A stretch of 64,000 nt of DNA, taken from NCBI RefSeq assembly GCF_001519055.1, contig NZ_KQ954298.1, positions 1 through 64,000 on the forward strand, in the 5' to 3' direction. Shown piece after piece: positions 16,148-23,274 of this stretch. The notes under the pieces were generated by a model. The model made no database searches and was not told where the DNA came from. It saw nothing but the letters and a program-made list of their open reading frames with translations. This DNA is from Novosphingobium sp. Fuku2-ISO-50. GTDB taxonomy: Bacteria > Pseudomonadota > Alphaproteobacteria > Sphingomonadales > Sphingomonadaceae. Position 1 is the stretch's first letter; every line of letters starts with the position of its first letter. The translations under genes were made by a program, and so were the position numbers.

Positions 16148-17376
16148 ACGCGGAGCAGGCGAGGGGCTATGTCGCCGAGGAACTAGCGAGCTTGTCTCTG
16201 TCAGGCGCGCGAAAAGAAAGCGCGGGCGGGAGAGCGCGCGATACCTGTTGGGATAGCGTGGTTCCGGGGCTGGGCGTCCGGAGCTATGCCTCGGGGCGCG
16301 TCATTTATTTCGCCCAGTTGGAGGCGGCTGGGCGCACGGTTTCGGTCACAATCGGCAACGCCGCAGCGATAACCCGTCGTCAGGCGCGCGACATCACCCG
16401 GCGCGTGAAGTTGCGGGCTCTGACAGGCAGTAACCCTGCCCATACGCGCAAGGAGGTGCGATCGACCCCGTCGTTCGCTAGATTCCTGGCAGACTATTTC
16501 GAACGGATCGCACCTGCGTGGAAGACCAAGACCCGCTCCACGAGTGAGTACTACCGGCGCGCTCACCTTGACGGGGCATTTGCCGGCCAACATCTCGACG
16601 AGATCACCCATGCCGATGTGCAGAAGTGGTTCGTCGGCGTCACCGACCGCGCTGGGTCTGGCGCGGCGAACCGAACCTATGACATTCTACTCGCCGCGTT
16701 CAACAAGGCTGAGCAATGGGGCTTGCGGCCTGAAGGCTCCAACCCTTGCCGAGGGATCAGGCGCAACCGGCAGCGCAAATTCGAGCGGTTCCTGTCCGAG
16801 GCCGAGATCGAGAGGCTCGGTCAAGTGCTGGCCGACCGCGAACAGTTCTGGCCTGGCCCGGTCACGATTATCCGGCTCCTGTTGTTGACCGGATGCCGTT
16901 ATGGCGAGATCGCCTCACTCACCTGGGGCGAGATCAAGGGCGGCCGCATCCGGCTTGACGACGCCAAGTCCGGCGCACGCACCGTCTGGCTGGGGGAGGA
17001 GGCGCAGGCTATTCTGCGAGGCTTGCAACGCGGCAAGCCCGGCGAACATGTGTTCATCAATCCCGTAACGGGTCGGACGTTTGCCTCGGTGCATCACTAC
17101 TGGTGTATCATCCTCGCGGAAGCGGGTCTTGGCTCGGTGCGGATTCATGATTTGCGTCACAGCTTTGCCAGTCACGCCGCTGCCGCCAGCGAGACGCTGC
17201 CGATGATCGGCAAGCTTCTGGGTCATGCCCGTGTTGATACCACAGCGCGTTATGCCCACCTCGATGACTCGCAGTTGCTTGACGTCGCGGAGCGGATTGG
17301 CGAGCTGATCGCCGACGCGATGGGGGAGGTGAAAATCTTGACATCTCATACTATGTATGATAGAAGCCTGGTCTGA
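16144..17376 (+). CDS. Tyrosine recombinase (integrase), second of a tandem pair
   Basis: A 410-residue recombinase, distantly related to the first. It shares the N-terminal VVPGLGVRSYASGRVIYF pattern, the linker LRPEGSNPCRGIRR and the catalytic set: Arg in TGCRYGEIASLTW, HDLRHSFASHAA, LLGHARVDTTARYAHL. ATG 16144 overlaps the stop of the first gene (ATGA), so the two are translationally coupled and probably made in similar amounts. Its last codons contain the promoter-like sequence of the next toxin-antitoxin operon. Confidence 0.9.
   Translation: MNAEQARGYVAEELASLSLSGARKESAGGRARDTCWDSVVPGLGVRSYASGRVIYFAQLEAAGRTVSVTIGNAAAITRRQARDITRRVKLRALTGSNPAHTRKEVRSTPSFARFLADYFERIAPAWKTKTRSTSEYYRRAHLDGAFAGQHLDEITHADVQKWFVGVTDRAGSGAANRTYDILLAAFNKAEQWGLRPEGSNPCRGIRRNRQRKFERFLSEAEIERLGQVLADREQFWPGPVTIIRLLLLTGCRYGEIASLTWGEIKGGRIRLDDAKSGARTVWLGEEAQAILRGLQRGKPGEHVFINPVTGRTFASVHHYWCIILAEAGLGSVRIHDLRHSFASHAAAASETLPMIGKLLGHARVDTTARYAHLDDSQLLDVAERIGELIADAMGEVKILTSHTMYDRSLV
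17338..17366 (+). promoter_or_regulatory. Promoter and palindromic operator of the HigBA-type operon
   Basis: TTGACA at 17338-17343 is a good -35; 17 nt on is a weak -10 (TAGAAG, 17361-17366). Between them lies the palindrome TCATAC-TAT-GTATGA (17346-17360), placed where the antitoxin could block polymerase. It overlaps the 3' end of the second recombinase gene. Confidence 0.5.
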
Positions 17377-17377
17377 A

Positions 17378-17779
17378 ATGGCTGAGATTCCAAGCTTGAG
17401 GATGTATAAGAACTCTTGGTTCGCAAAATTTGCTCGCAAGGAACGGATTAGCGATTCCGCTTTGTGCGATGCAATCGACCGGGCGACCCGTGGTTTGATC
17501 GATGCCGATTTGGGTGGTGGGTTGATCAAGCAGCGGGTGGCCCGAGAAGGCGCCGGCAAGTCCGGCGGATACAGGACGCTCATATTCTTCCGGGCCGGTG
17601 AGCGTTCCATTTTTGTGTTCGGTTTTGCCAAGAGCGACAAAGCGAATTTGGATGCTGATGAGCTGACTGAGTTCAAGAAGGCAGCCAAGGAACTGCTGCA
17701 GTTTTCCCAGAAGCAAATGGATGCGCTGGTGGAAATCGGGCGGTTGATGGAGGTGAAGCGTGGCGAAGAAGATCTATAA
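17378..17779 (+). CDS. RelE/HigB-type toxin
   Basis: A toxin of 125-133 residues that matches the RelE-like family of PF06296: MYKNSWFAKFARKERISDSAL, then a Gly-rich core GGLIKQRVAREGAGKSGGYR and FFRAGERSIFVFGFAKSDKANL, ending in LLQFSQKQMDALVE. These toxins are translation-dependent mRNA interferases. The start is uncertain: ATG 17378 is used here, while ATG 17402 (MYKNSW) matches the usual family N-terminus but has a poorly placed binding site. The 3' end overlaps the antitoxin gene by 20 nt. Confidence 0.85.
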   Translation: MAEIPSLRMYKNSWFAKFARKERISDSALCDAIDRATRGLIDADLGGGLIKQRVAREGAGKSGGYRTLIFFRAGERSIFVFGFAKSDKANLDADELTEFKKAAKELLQFSQKQMDALVEIGRLMEVKRGEEDL

Positions 17780-18080
17780 GAGCGAGGCGATGGCATCCAT
17801 TCATCAGATGATGGAGGGCGCGTTCGAGATCCACGCCATCGACAAAAAGACGATGCGTGAATTCGACGAATCCTGCTTGATGCCTGCGCCGGTGCTAAAG
17901 CCCGAGGAGATTAGGGCGATCCGCGAAAGCGAGAGTGTCTCTCAGCCTGTTTTTGCGCGCTATCTCAACGTATCCAAAAACCTTGTTTCCGAATGGGAAC
18001 GTGGCGTCAAACGCCCTGGCGGACCCGCCTTACGCCTCCTGTCGATCATAAGCAGGAAGGGTCTGGAGGCGATAGTCTGA
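17760..18080 (+). CDS. HigA-type antitoxin with XRE helix-turn-helix
   Basis: A 106-residue protein that starts with GTG inside the end of the toxin gene. The C-terminal half is an XRE-type HTH: LKPEEIRAIRESESVSQPVF, then LNVSKNLVSEWERGVKRPGG. The N-terminal half (KSEAMASIHQMMEGAFEIH) would contact the toxin. The toxin-first order and this antitoxin type match the HigBA layout. It probably binds the palindrome at 17346-17360. Its position directly after the integrases suggests it keeps the island in place. Confidence 0.85.
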   Translation: MAKKIYKSEAMASIHQMMEGAFEIHAIDKKTMREFDESCLMPAPVLKPEEIRAIRESESVSQPVFARYLNVSKNLVSEWERGVKRPGGPALRLLSIISRKGLEAIV

Positions 18081-18146
18081 GCCCGATTCGACTGCCTGCA
18101 AAACGCCGTCTGTTGATCATTGGTGGGCCGATGGATGGCGAATTGT

Positions 18147-19571
18147 TCATGCTGCTCCTCCCAGAATTGCCTTGATCTCGATGTATTCGTTGAATGCAAA
18201 ATCGCCCCATTCCCGTCCATTGCCCGATTGTTTGTAGCCGCCGAACGGAGCGCCAAAATCAACTTCGGCACCATTGAGATAGACCTGCCCGGTGCGCAGT
18301 CGGGCCGCAATTGCATGGGCCTTGGCCGGATCGGCGGTCTGCACGCCGCCAGATAGTCCATATGGACTGTCGTTTGCGATCGCCACCGCCTCATCGATTG
18401 TGTTGTAAGTTAAGATTGCCAGGACCGGCCCGAAGATTTCCTCTCGTGCAATTCTCATTTGCGACGTCACGTTGGAAAAAATTGTGGGGCGTGCATAGAA
18501 ACCATGTGTAAGCCCTTCGGGCCTGCCGAGGCCGCCAGCAATCAGTGTCGCTCCTTCATCAAGACCGATCTGGATATAGGATTGGATGCTTTCCAACTGC
18601 GCTTTGGACACGATCGGGCCCATCGTCGCATTTATTTCCGGAGGCCCAACCGTTATTGCGGCGGCTGCCTTGGCTGCAATGGCATTGACTTCTAGAAGCC
18701 GCGAAGCCGGCACGATGAGGCGGGTGAGCGCAGAACAGGTCTGACCGGAGTTGATCATTGCGCCTTGGACGGCGGCTGGGATCGCAACCGCGAAATCGGC
18801 GTCATCAAGCACAATATTGGCTGATTTGCCGCCAAGTTCCTGGCAAACGCGCTTTACGGTCTTCGCGCCAGCGCGCGCGACCTCGATCCCGGCGCCGGTC
18901 GATCCGGTGAACGACATCATATCAATGTCGGGATGAGCGCTCATGGCGGCGCCGACAACCGCACCGGTGCCATTGACGAGATTGAATACACCCGCAGGAA
19001 CACCTGCATCGTGCAGGATTTCGGCGAAAAGGTACGCTGAATAGGGTGCCAGTTCAGCGGGCTTGAGCACCATGGTGCAGCCCATTGCGAGGGCTGGCAC
19101 GACCTTGGTGGCGATTTGATGAAGTGGCCAGTTCCAAGGCGTTATCATGCCGCACACACCGATGGCTTCACGGCGGATCAGCGTAGTCCCGCGCGCCTCC
19201 TCGAAGGGATATTCTTTGAGCGCAGTCATCGCAGCCTCGAGATGCGCCAGCGGTAGACCAGCCTGATAATCCCGCGCAAGCCAAAGCGGAGCCCCCAGTT
19301 CGTCGCAAAGAGCTGAAACCACATCCTCGTAGCGCCGTTTATACACCTCTGAAATACTTGTCAGAAGCGATAGGCGATCATCACGCGATGTCTGGGAATA
19401 TATTTCAAAAGCGCGCCTTGCCGCAACAACGGCCCGGTCAACGTCTGCCGATGATCCGCGCGATATACTGCCAGATGTCTTTCCATCTGTAGGGTTAAAT
19501 ATTTCATGTTGGGCGGGAATGACCGGATCAACCCATGTTCCATCGATATAGAACTTGGTATTTTGACGCAT
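18147..19571 (-). CDS. NAD(P)-dependent aldehyde dehydrogenase
   Basis: A 474-residue member of the ALDH superfamily, full length. The catalytic residues are present: Glu in QELGGKSANIVLDDADF, Cys in NSGQTCSALTRLIVP, and the Asn in ITPWNWPLHQIATKVVPAL. The NAD site is visible as SFTGSTGAG. It oxidises an aldehyde to the acid; substrate is not deducible. It is transcribed divergently from the VOC-headed operon, and the 256-nt gap between them contains at least four copies of the operator proposed for the TetR protein, so the gene is probably part of the same induced pathway. Confidence 0.92.
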   Translation of the reverse strand: MRQNTKFYIDGTWVDPVIPAQHEIFNPTDGKTSGSISRGSSADVDRAVVAARRAFEIYSQTSRDDRLSLLTSISEVYKRRYEDVVSALCDELGAPLWLARDYQAGLPLAHLEAAMTALKEYPFEEARGTTLIRREAIGVCGMITPWNWPLHQIATKVVPALAMGCTMVLKPAELAPYSAYLFAEILHDAGVPAGVFNLVNGTGAVVGAAMSAHPDIDMMSFTGSTGAGIEVARAGAKTVKRVCQELGGKSANIVLDDADFAVAIPAAVQGAMINSGQTCSALTRLIVPASRLLEVNAIAAKAAAAITVGPPEINATMGPIVSKAQLESIQSYIQIGLDEGATLIAGGLGRPEGLTHGFYARPTIFSNVTSQMRIAREEIFGPVLAILTYNTIDEAVAIANDSPYGLSGGVQTADPAKAHAIAARLRTGQVYLNGAEVDFGAPFGGYKQSGNGREWGDFAFNEYIEIKAILGGAA

Positions 19572-19658
19572 TTTGAAACCCTTGTATTGAAAATGATGGC
19601 GAACCTTGATCGATCACCTTGAGGGCGGGGTTCATTCTGGACGCTATACCGGAATTAT

Positions 19659-19779
19659 AATGCCGATCGGAATGCAAAAGTCAATCGGTATTCGGAGTTC
19701 CTCAACCTGGCGATAGCGCGTTGACGTCGATCCGTTCTCAATCTAGATACCGAACGATATTTGAAAACGAATCGGTACG
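19659..19779. promoter_or_regulatory. Four copies of a palindrome-like operator between the divergent catabolic units
   Basis: Four 16-bp sites resemble the palindrome AATACCGATCGGTATT: AATGCCGATCGGAATG (19659-19674), AAAGTCAATCGGTATT (19677-19692), GATACCGAACGATATT (19746-19761) and AAAACGAATCGGTACG (19764-19779). They occur as two close pairs, one towards each gene. A nearly identical site lies next to the tetR-like gene (23124-23139). Confidence 0.6.
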
Positions 19780-19827
19780 CAGAGCCTGGGCGTTGCGTCA
19801 CGATTGGGTGGCATCATGGAGTGAGAA

Positions 19828-20220
19828 ATGCTCTCGGGCCTGAAGTTTGACCACATTCTCGTAATGACGGACGATCTCCAGCAGACTGGGGCGTTTTTCC
19901 GCGATCTCGCGAAGCTCGAGCTTGGGCCGCGACCGCCGTTTTCGTTTCCGGGAGCCTGGCTTTACAGCGAAGGTCGCCCTGTGGTGCATTTGGCCCAGGC
20001 GCAGACCGAAGGCGCAGATGCCTATGTCGGTCGGGCGCAGGGTGTCGCGGCGAGTTATGTCGATCATATTGCCTTCGTTGGTGATGATCTTGCCGCGTTT
20101 CTCAGCCGCCTGGCCGAGTCTGGCCTGCCTCATTTTGAGCGCTTCGTTCCTGAATCGGGCGAACATCAGATTTTCGTGACTGGCCCGGGAGGCATGAAGC
20201 TCGAGTTCATTTTTCGCTGA
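19828..20220 (+). CDS. VOC (glyoxalase/bleomycin-resistance/dioxygenase) family protein
   Basis: A 130-residue VOC-fold protein with paired beta-alpha-beta-beta modules. Metal-ligand candidates are His in KFDHILVMTDD, His in YVDHIAFVGDD and Glu in GMKLEFIFR near the C-terminus; a His is also present in GEHQIFVTGPGG. The two repeats (GLKFDHILVMTDDLQQTGAFF and SYVDHIAFVGDDLAAFLSRL, each shorter in the conserved core) are easy to see. The function could be an isomerase, lyase or ring-cleaving enzyme. It heads the plus-strand catabolic operon. Confidence 0.85.
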   Translation: MLSGLKFDHILVMTDDLQQTGAFFRDLAKLELGPRPPFSFPGAWLYSEGRPVVHLAQAQTEGADAYVGRAQGVAASYVDHIAFVGDDLAAFLSRLAESGLPHFERFVPESGEHQIFVTGPGGMKLEFIFR

Positions 20221-20272
20221 CCGGCGAGGCCGGCATGCGTTTCCAAGAATCCCGCAAATTGGACAAGACAAC

Positions 20273-21529
20273 ATGGTCATATCGCTTTCCGACCCGCTGG
20301 AACTTCCCTGTGGGGCCATTTTGCCAAATCGCATCGTCAAGGCGGCGATGAGTGAGGGTATGGCTGACAAGTGTAATCGCGCCACGCAGCGTCTGGAGGC
20401 GCTGTACCGGCGATGGAGCGGCAGCGGTGCAGGCCTGTTGCTCTCGGGTAATATTCAGGTTGATCGCGAGCATCTAGAGCGGCCGCTCAATGTCGTGCTT
20501 GACAATGAAAGTGGTCTCGAGGCGCTAAAGCGGATGGTGGCTGCGGGAAAGTCGGGCGGGGCCCGATTTTGGGCGGAGATCTCTCACACCGGACGTCAGG
20601 TCGTAAGTGAAATCAATCCCGCGCCGCTGGCCCCCTCGATGGTCGATGTCGAGGTGATGCGTGGCATCGGCTACACCTTTTCGCCGCCACGGGCGATGAC
20701 AACGGCGCAGATCCATCACGCAATAGGCCAGTTTGCACAAACAGCAGAACTTGCGAAGCGGGCAGGATTCGATGGCGTCGAACTCCATGGTGCACACGGC
20801 TATCTCATCTCGCAGTTCCTCAGCCCCCGCACCAACTTGCGCAAGGATGAATGGGGCGGCAACATTGGGAACCGGGCGCGCTTTCTCGTGGAGGTGCTCG
20901 CTGCGGTACGCGCGGCAGTTGGCCCGGAATTTCCGGTTGGCCTCAAGCTCAACGCGACCGATTTCCAGAAGGGCGGCTTTACCAACGCAGAATGTATTGA
21001 GGTGGTGCGCCGGCTGAATAGCACCAGCCTCGACCTGCTGGAACTGTCGGGCGGTTCGCTCGAGCAGCCCAAGATGATGGGGGTGGCGCTCAAAGATGAA
21101 GGCGAAGATGGCTTAATGGCATCCTCTTGCCGGAGTGAGGCTTATTTTCTCGGGTTTGCCGCCGACATTCGCAAAGTGGCGACCATGCCGATCATGGTAA
21201 CGGGCGGGTTTCGCACGCTTCGTGGCATGGAGGACGCGTTGCATGGTGGGCAACTCGACCTTGTCGGCATCGGCCGACCGATGCTGGTCGACCCAGATGT
21301 GCCGCGCAAGCTGCTTTCCGGTGAAATGCAAGAGGCGCCAAAGCCGGAGGCTCATCTCGAAATGTTTCATCACATGCCTTGGCTCAATATGCAGATCGAG
21401 CGGATGGGCGACGGACTGGAACCAGACCCTACGATGGACGGGGCAGATGCCGCCGCGTGTTTCGTGGCGCTGGAATCGGCCAATCTCGAGACGCTGCTGG
21501 GCGCTCGCGCCGCACTTGGCGTCGCCTGA
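20273..21529 (+). CDS. NADH:flavin oxidoreductase, Old Yellow Enzyme family
   Basis: A 418-residue (beta/alpha)8-barrel flavoprotein. Family signatures are the N-terminal LPNRIVKAAMSEGMAD, the substrate/FMN loop AEISHTGRQV, the conserved GFDGVELHGAHGYLISQFLS with the catalytic HGAHGYL region, the RTNLRKDEWGG motif and the phosphate-binding VTGGFRT and LVGIGRPML. There is no C-terminal Fe-S/FAD extension, so it is the short OYE type rather than the 2,4-dienoyl-CoA reductase type. It would reduce an activated C=C bond or act in the reverse sense. It lies 52 nt after the VOC gene and 23 nt before the SDR gene. Confidence 0.92.
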   Translation: MVISLSDPLELPCGAILPNRIVKAAMSEGMADKCNRATQRLEALYRRWSGSGAGLLLSGNIQVDREHLERPLNVVLDNESGLEALKRMVAAGKSGGARFWAEISHTGRQVVSEINPAPLAPSMVDVEVMRGIGYTFSPPRAMTTAQIHHAIGQFAQTAELAKRAGFDGVELHGAHGYLISQFLSPRTNLRKDEWGGNIGNRARFLVEVLAAVRAAVGPEFPVGLKLNATDFQKGGFTNAECIEVVRRLNSTSLDLLELSGGSLEQPKMMGVALKDEGEDGLMASSCRSEAYFLGFAADIRKVATMPIMVTGGFRTLRGMEDALHGGQLDLVGIGRPMLVDPDVPRKLLSGEMQEAPKPEAHLEMFHHMPWLNMQIERMGDGLEPDPTMDGADAAACFVALESANLETLLGARAALGVA

Positions 21530-21552
21530 ATTCACCTGCTGGAGTAGAACGC

Positions 21553-22284
21553 ATGGGCAAGTTGACTGGCAAGGTGGCAATTATAACCGGCGCAGCCGGT
21601 GGTCAGGGAGAGGCTGAAGCACGGCTGTTCGCTGCAGAGGGGGCGAAAGTCGTTTTGACCGATATCCAGAAAAAGGGCGCGGCCGTTGCTGCAGATATCG
21701 GGCCGGCAGCCATATTCATCGAGCAGGACGTGTCGAGCCAAGCACAATGGCAGGAGGTCGTTACCGAGGCGCTTCATCGCTTTGGCCGGCTGGATGTCCT
21801 CGTCAACAACGCAGCGTATTACGATCCAAAGCCTCTGATGGAGACAGATCTCGCCATGTTCGACCGCCATCTGGCGGTGAACGTGACGGGCCCCATGTTG
21901 GGCATGAAGGCCGTGTTCGAGCCTATGCGTGCTGCCGGAGCCGGCTCGATCATCAACATTTCATCGATTTCTGGAACGCGCAAGATTCCCGGACAATTCG
22001 CCTATGCCACCACAAAATGGGCGCTCCGGGGGATGACGGGCACTGCCGCCGCAGAATTCGGGCGGGCGGGAATCCGTGTCAACGCCATCATGCCCGGCAT
22101 GATCCGGACCGACATGATCCTTAAGCACGATCCCGAAGACAACGACCGCTTCGAGCAGATGATACCGCTTGGCCGTGCCGGGCAACCGCGCGAGATCGCC
22201 CAGATCGCCGCGTTTTTGGCGTCCGACGAATCGTCCTACATTGTCGGAGCCGAGATCATTGCGGATGCTGGTCTAACACTATGA
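21553..22284 (+). CDS. Short-chain dehydrogenase/reductase (SDR)
   Basis: A 243-residue classical SDR. The cofactor site is ITGAAGGQGEAEARLF with an acidic VLTDIQ after beta-2, which favours NAD(H). The structural NNA is in LVNNAAYYDPK. The active site is Ser in NISSISGTRKI and the YATTK motif (Tyr-x-x-x-Lys). The C-terminus ends in the usual YIVGAEIIADAGLTL. ATG 21553 has GGAG upstream. It closes the VOC-OYE-SDR operon and is followed by a 10-bp hairpin shared with the convergent tetR-like gene. Confidence 0.92.
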   Translation: MGKLTGKVAIITGAAGGQGEAEARLFAAEGAKVVLTDIQKKGAAVAADIGPAAIFIEQDVSSQAQWQEVVTEALHRFGRLDVLVNNAAYYDPKPLMETDLAMFDRHLAVNVTGPMLGMKAVFEPMRAAGAGSIINISSISGTRKIPGQFAYATTKWALRGMTGTAAAEFGRAGIRVNAIMPGMIRTDMILKHDPEDNDRFEQMIPLGRAGQPREIAQIAAFLASDESSYIVGAEIIADAGLTL

Positions 22285-22306
22285 ATTAGATCAATACTAT
22301 TCTGAG

Positions 22307-22336
22307 CTGGATGATCGTGAAGACATGATCATCCAG
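22307..22336. terminator. Inverted repeat between convergent SDR and TetR genes
   Basis: CTGGATGATC/GATCATCCAG, a perfect 10-bp stem with a 10-nt loop, 22 nt after the SDR stop. There is no long T run on either side. A terminator acting in both directions is the likely role. Confidence 0.55.
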
Positions 22337-22484
22337 GTTCCTCAGTTGTTTCGAAGCAATGAATGATGCGCTGCCCGCTGACCGATGCTCGGTCGAGCGG
22401 TGGATCGGCGCGCGCAGGGAGATGGTCATGCTCAATGCAGAAGAACAAGGTGCGTCGAGGCATCGACTGCGCGGCCAAAGAGGG

Positions 22485-23105
22485 TCAGCTATCGCTTGCA
22501 GTACGGTGCGAGAGCACCTTCATGAGCCTGTCGATGATCGCGCCGGCTTCGTTGGTGGCGCCGGCATCTCGTCGGGGGCGCTGCAAGCTCAGCCCGTGGA
22601 CCAGAGCCTCGACGATCTGGGCAAGTTCAAGTTCGTCCATCGGCAAGGTCTGGCCGCTCGCTGCGAAATACTTGCTGATAATGGCCGCCACACCCTCCAT
22701 CTTGCGCGCCTGCAGCGGATAAAATGCGCGGGCGAACTCCGGATTGCGGCGCGCGTGCAGTTGCAGCTCGATCATCATCGTCGGCATGTCCGGCAAGATG
22801 GCATGCATATTCTCAAGCCAGCGAGTGTTGGCTGGAAACAGTTCATCGGGCGCCATCCCGACGATCTGTTCCAGGTCACGAAGATCGCGGTCCATGTGCA
22901 TTCGGAGCAGTTCGAGGAACATATCCTCCTTGCTCGTGAAGTTGGAATAGACCGCACCCTTCGAATAGCCGGCCTCGGCAGCAACGAGTTCGATCGACGA
23001 CCCGTGGTACCCCATTCGGGCAACGACCGTTTGTGCAGCTTCCAGCAGGCGGGTGCGGGTTTCCGCCTGCTGCTCCGCCCGGGTTTTGCGTATCCGCTTG
23101 GTCAA
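22485..23105 (-). CDS. TetR/AcrR-family transcriptional regulator
   Basis: A 206-residue TetR-family regulator. The N-terminal HTH is clear: RTRLLEAAQTVVARMGYHGS, IELVAAEAGYSKGAVYSNF and TSKEDMFLELLRMH. The rest is the helical ligand-binding domain. The start is taken as TTG 23105 because GGAG lies 8 nt upstream of it and the protein then has the usual length; a GTG at 23114 is the alternative, and the longer upstream frame has no similarity. It is divergent from the TonB receptor gene, and a 16-bp palindrome-like site sits 18 nt upstream of its start. It probably represses itself and the catabolic genes until a pathway compound binds. Confidence 0.9.
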   Translation of the reverse strand: MTKRIRKTRAEQQAETRTRLLEAAQTVVARMGYHGSSIELVAAEAGYSKGAVYSNFTSKEDMFLELLRMHMDRDLRDLEQIVGMAPDELFPANTRWLENMHAILPDMPTMMIELQLHARRNPEFARAFYPLQARKMEGVAAIISKYFAASGQTLPMDELELAQIVEALVHGLSLQRPRRDAGATNEAGAIIDRLMKVLSHRTASDS

Positions 23106-23123
23106 GCTGCACACTCCAGTTCG

Positions 23124-23157
23124 AAATTCAATCGGTATTCCGACATCGATAGATGTC
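23124..23157. promoter_or_regulatory. TetR operator candidate and adjacent palindrome
   Basis: AAATTCAATCGGTATT (23124-23139) differs from the site at 19677-19692 in one base. Next to it lies a perfect palindrome GACATC-GATA-GATGTC (23142-23157). Both are between the tetR-like and TonB receptor genes. Confidence 0.6.
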
Positions 23158-23274
23158 TCGTACTCCAGCGCGCGGATGCAGGACAACCAAAAACAACACC
23201 GAACCGACGAAAGCCGGACGCCAAGCCGTGCCTGGATAAATAATCGAAAAGAACAAGCAATCATGGAGGATGTC

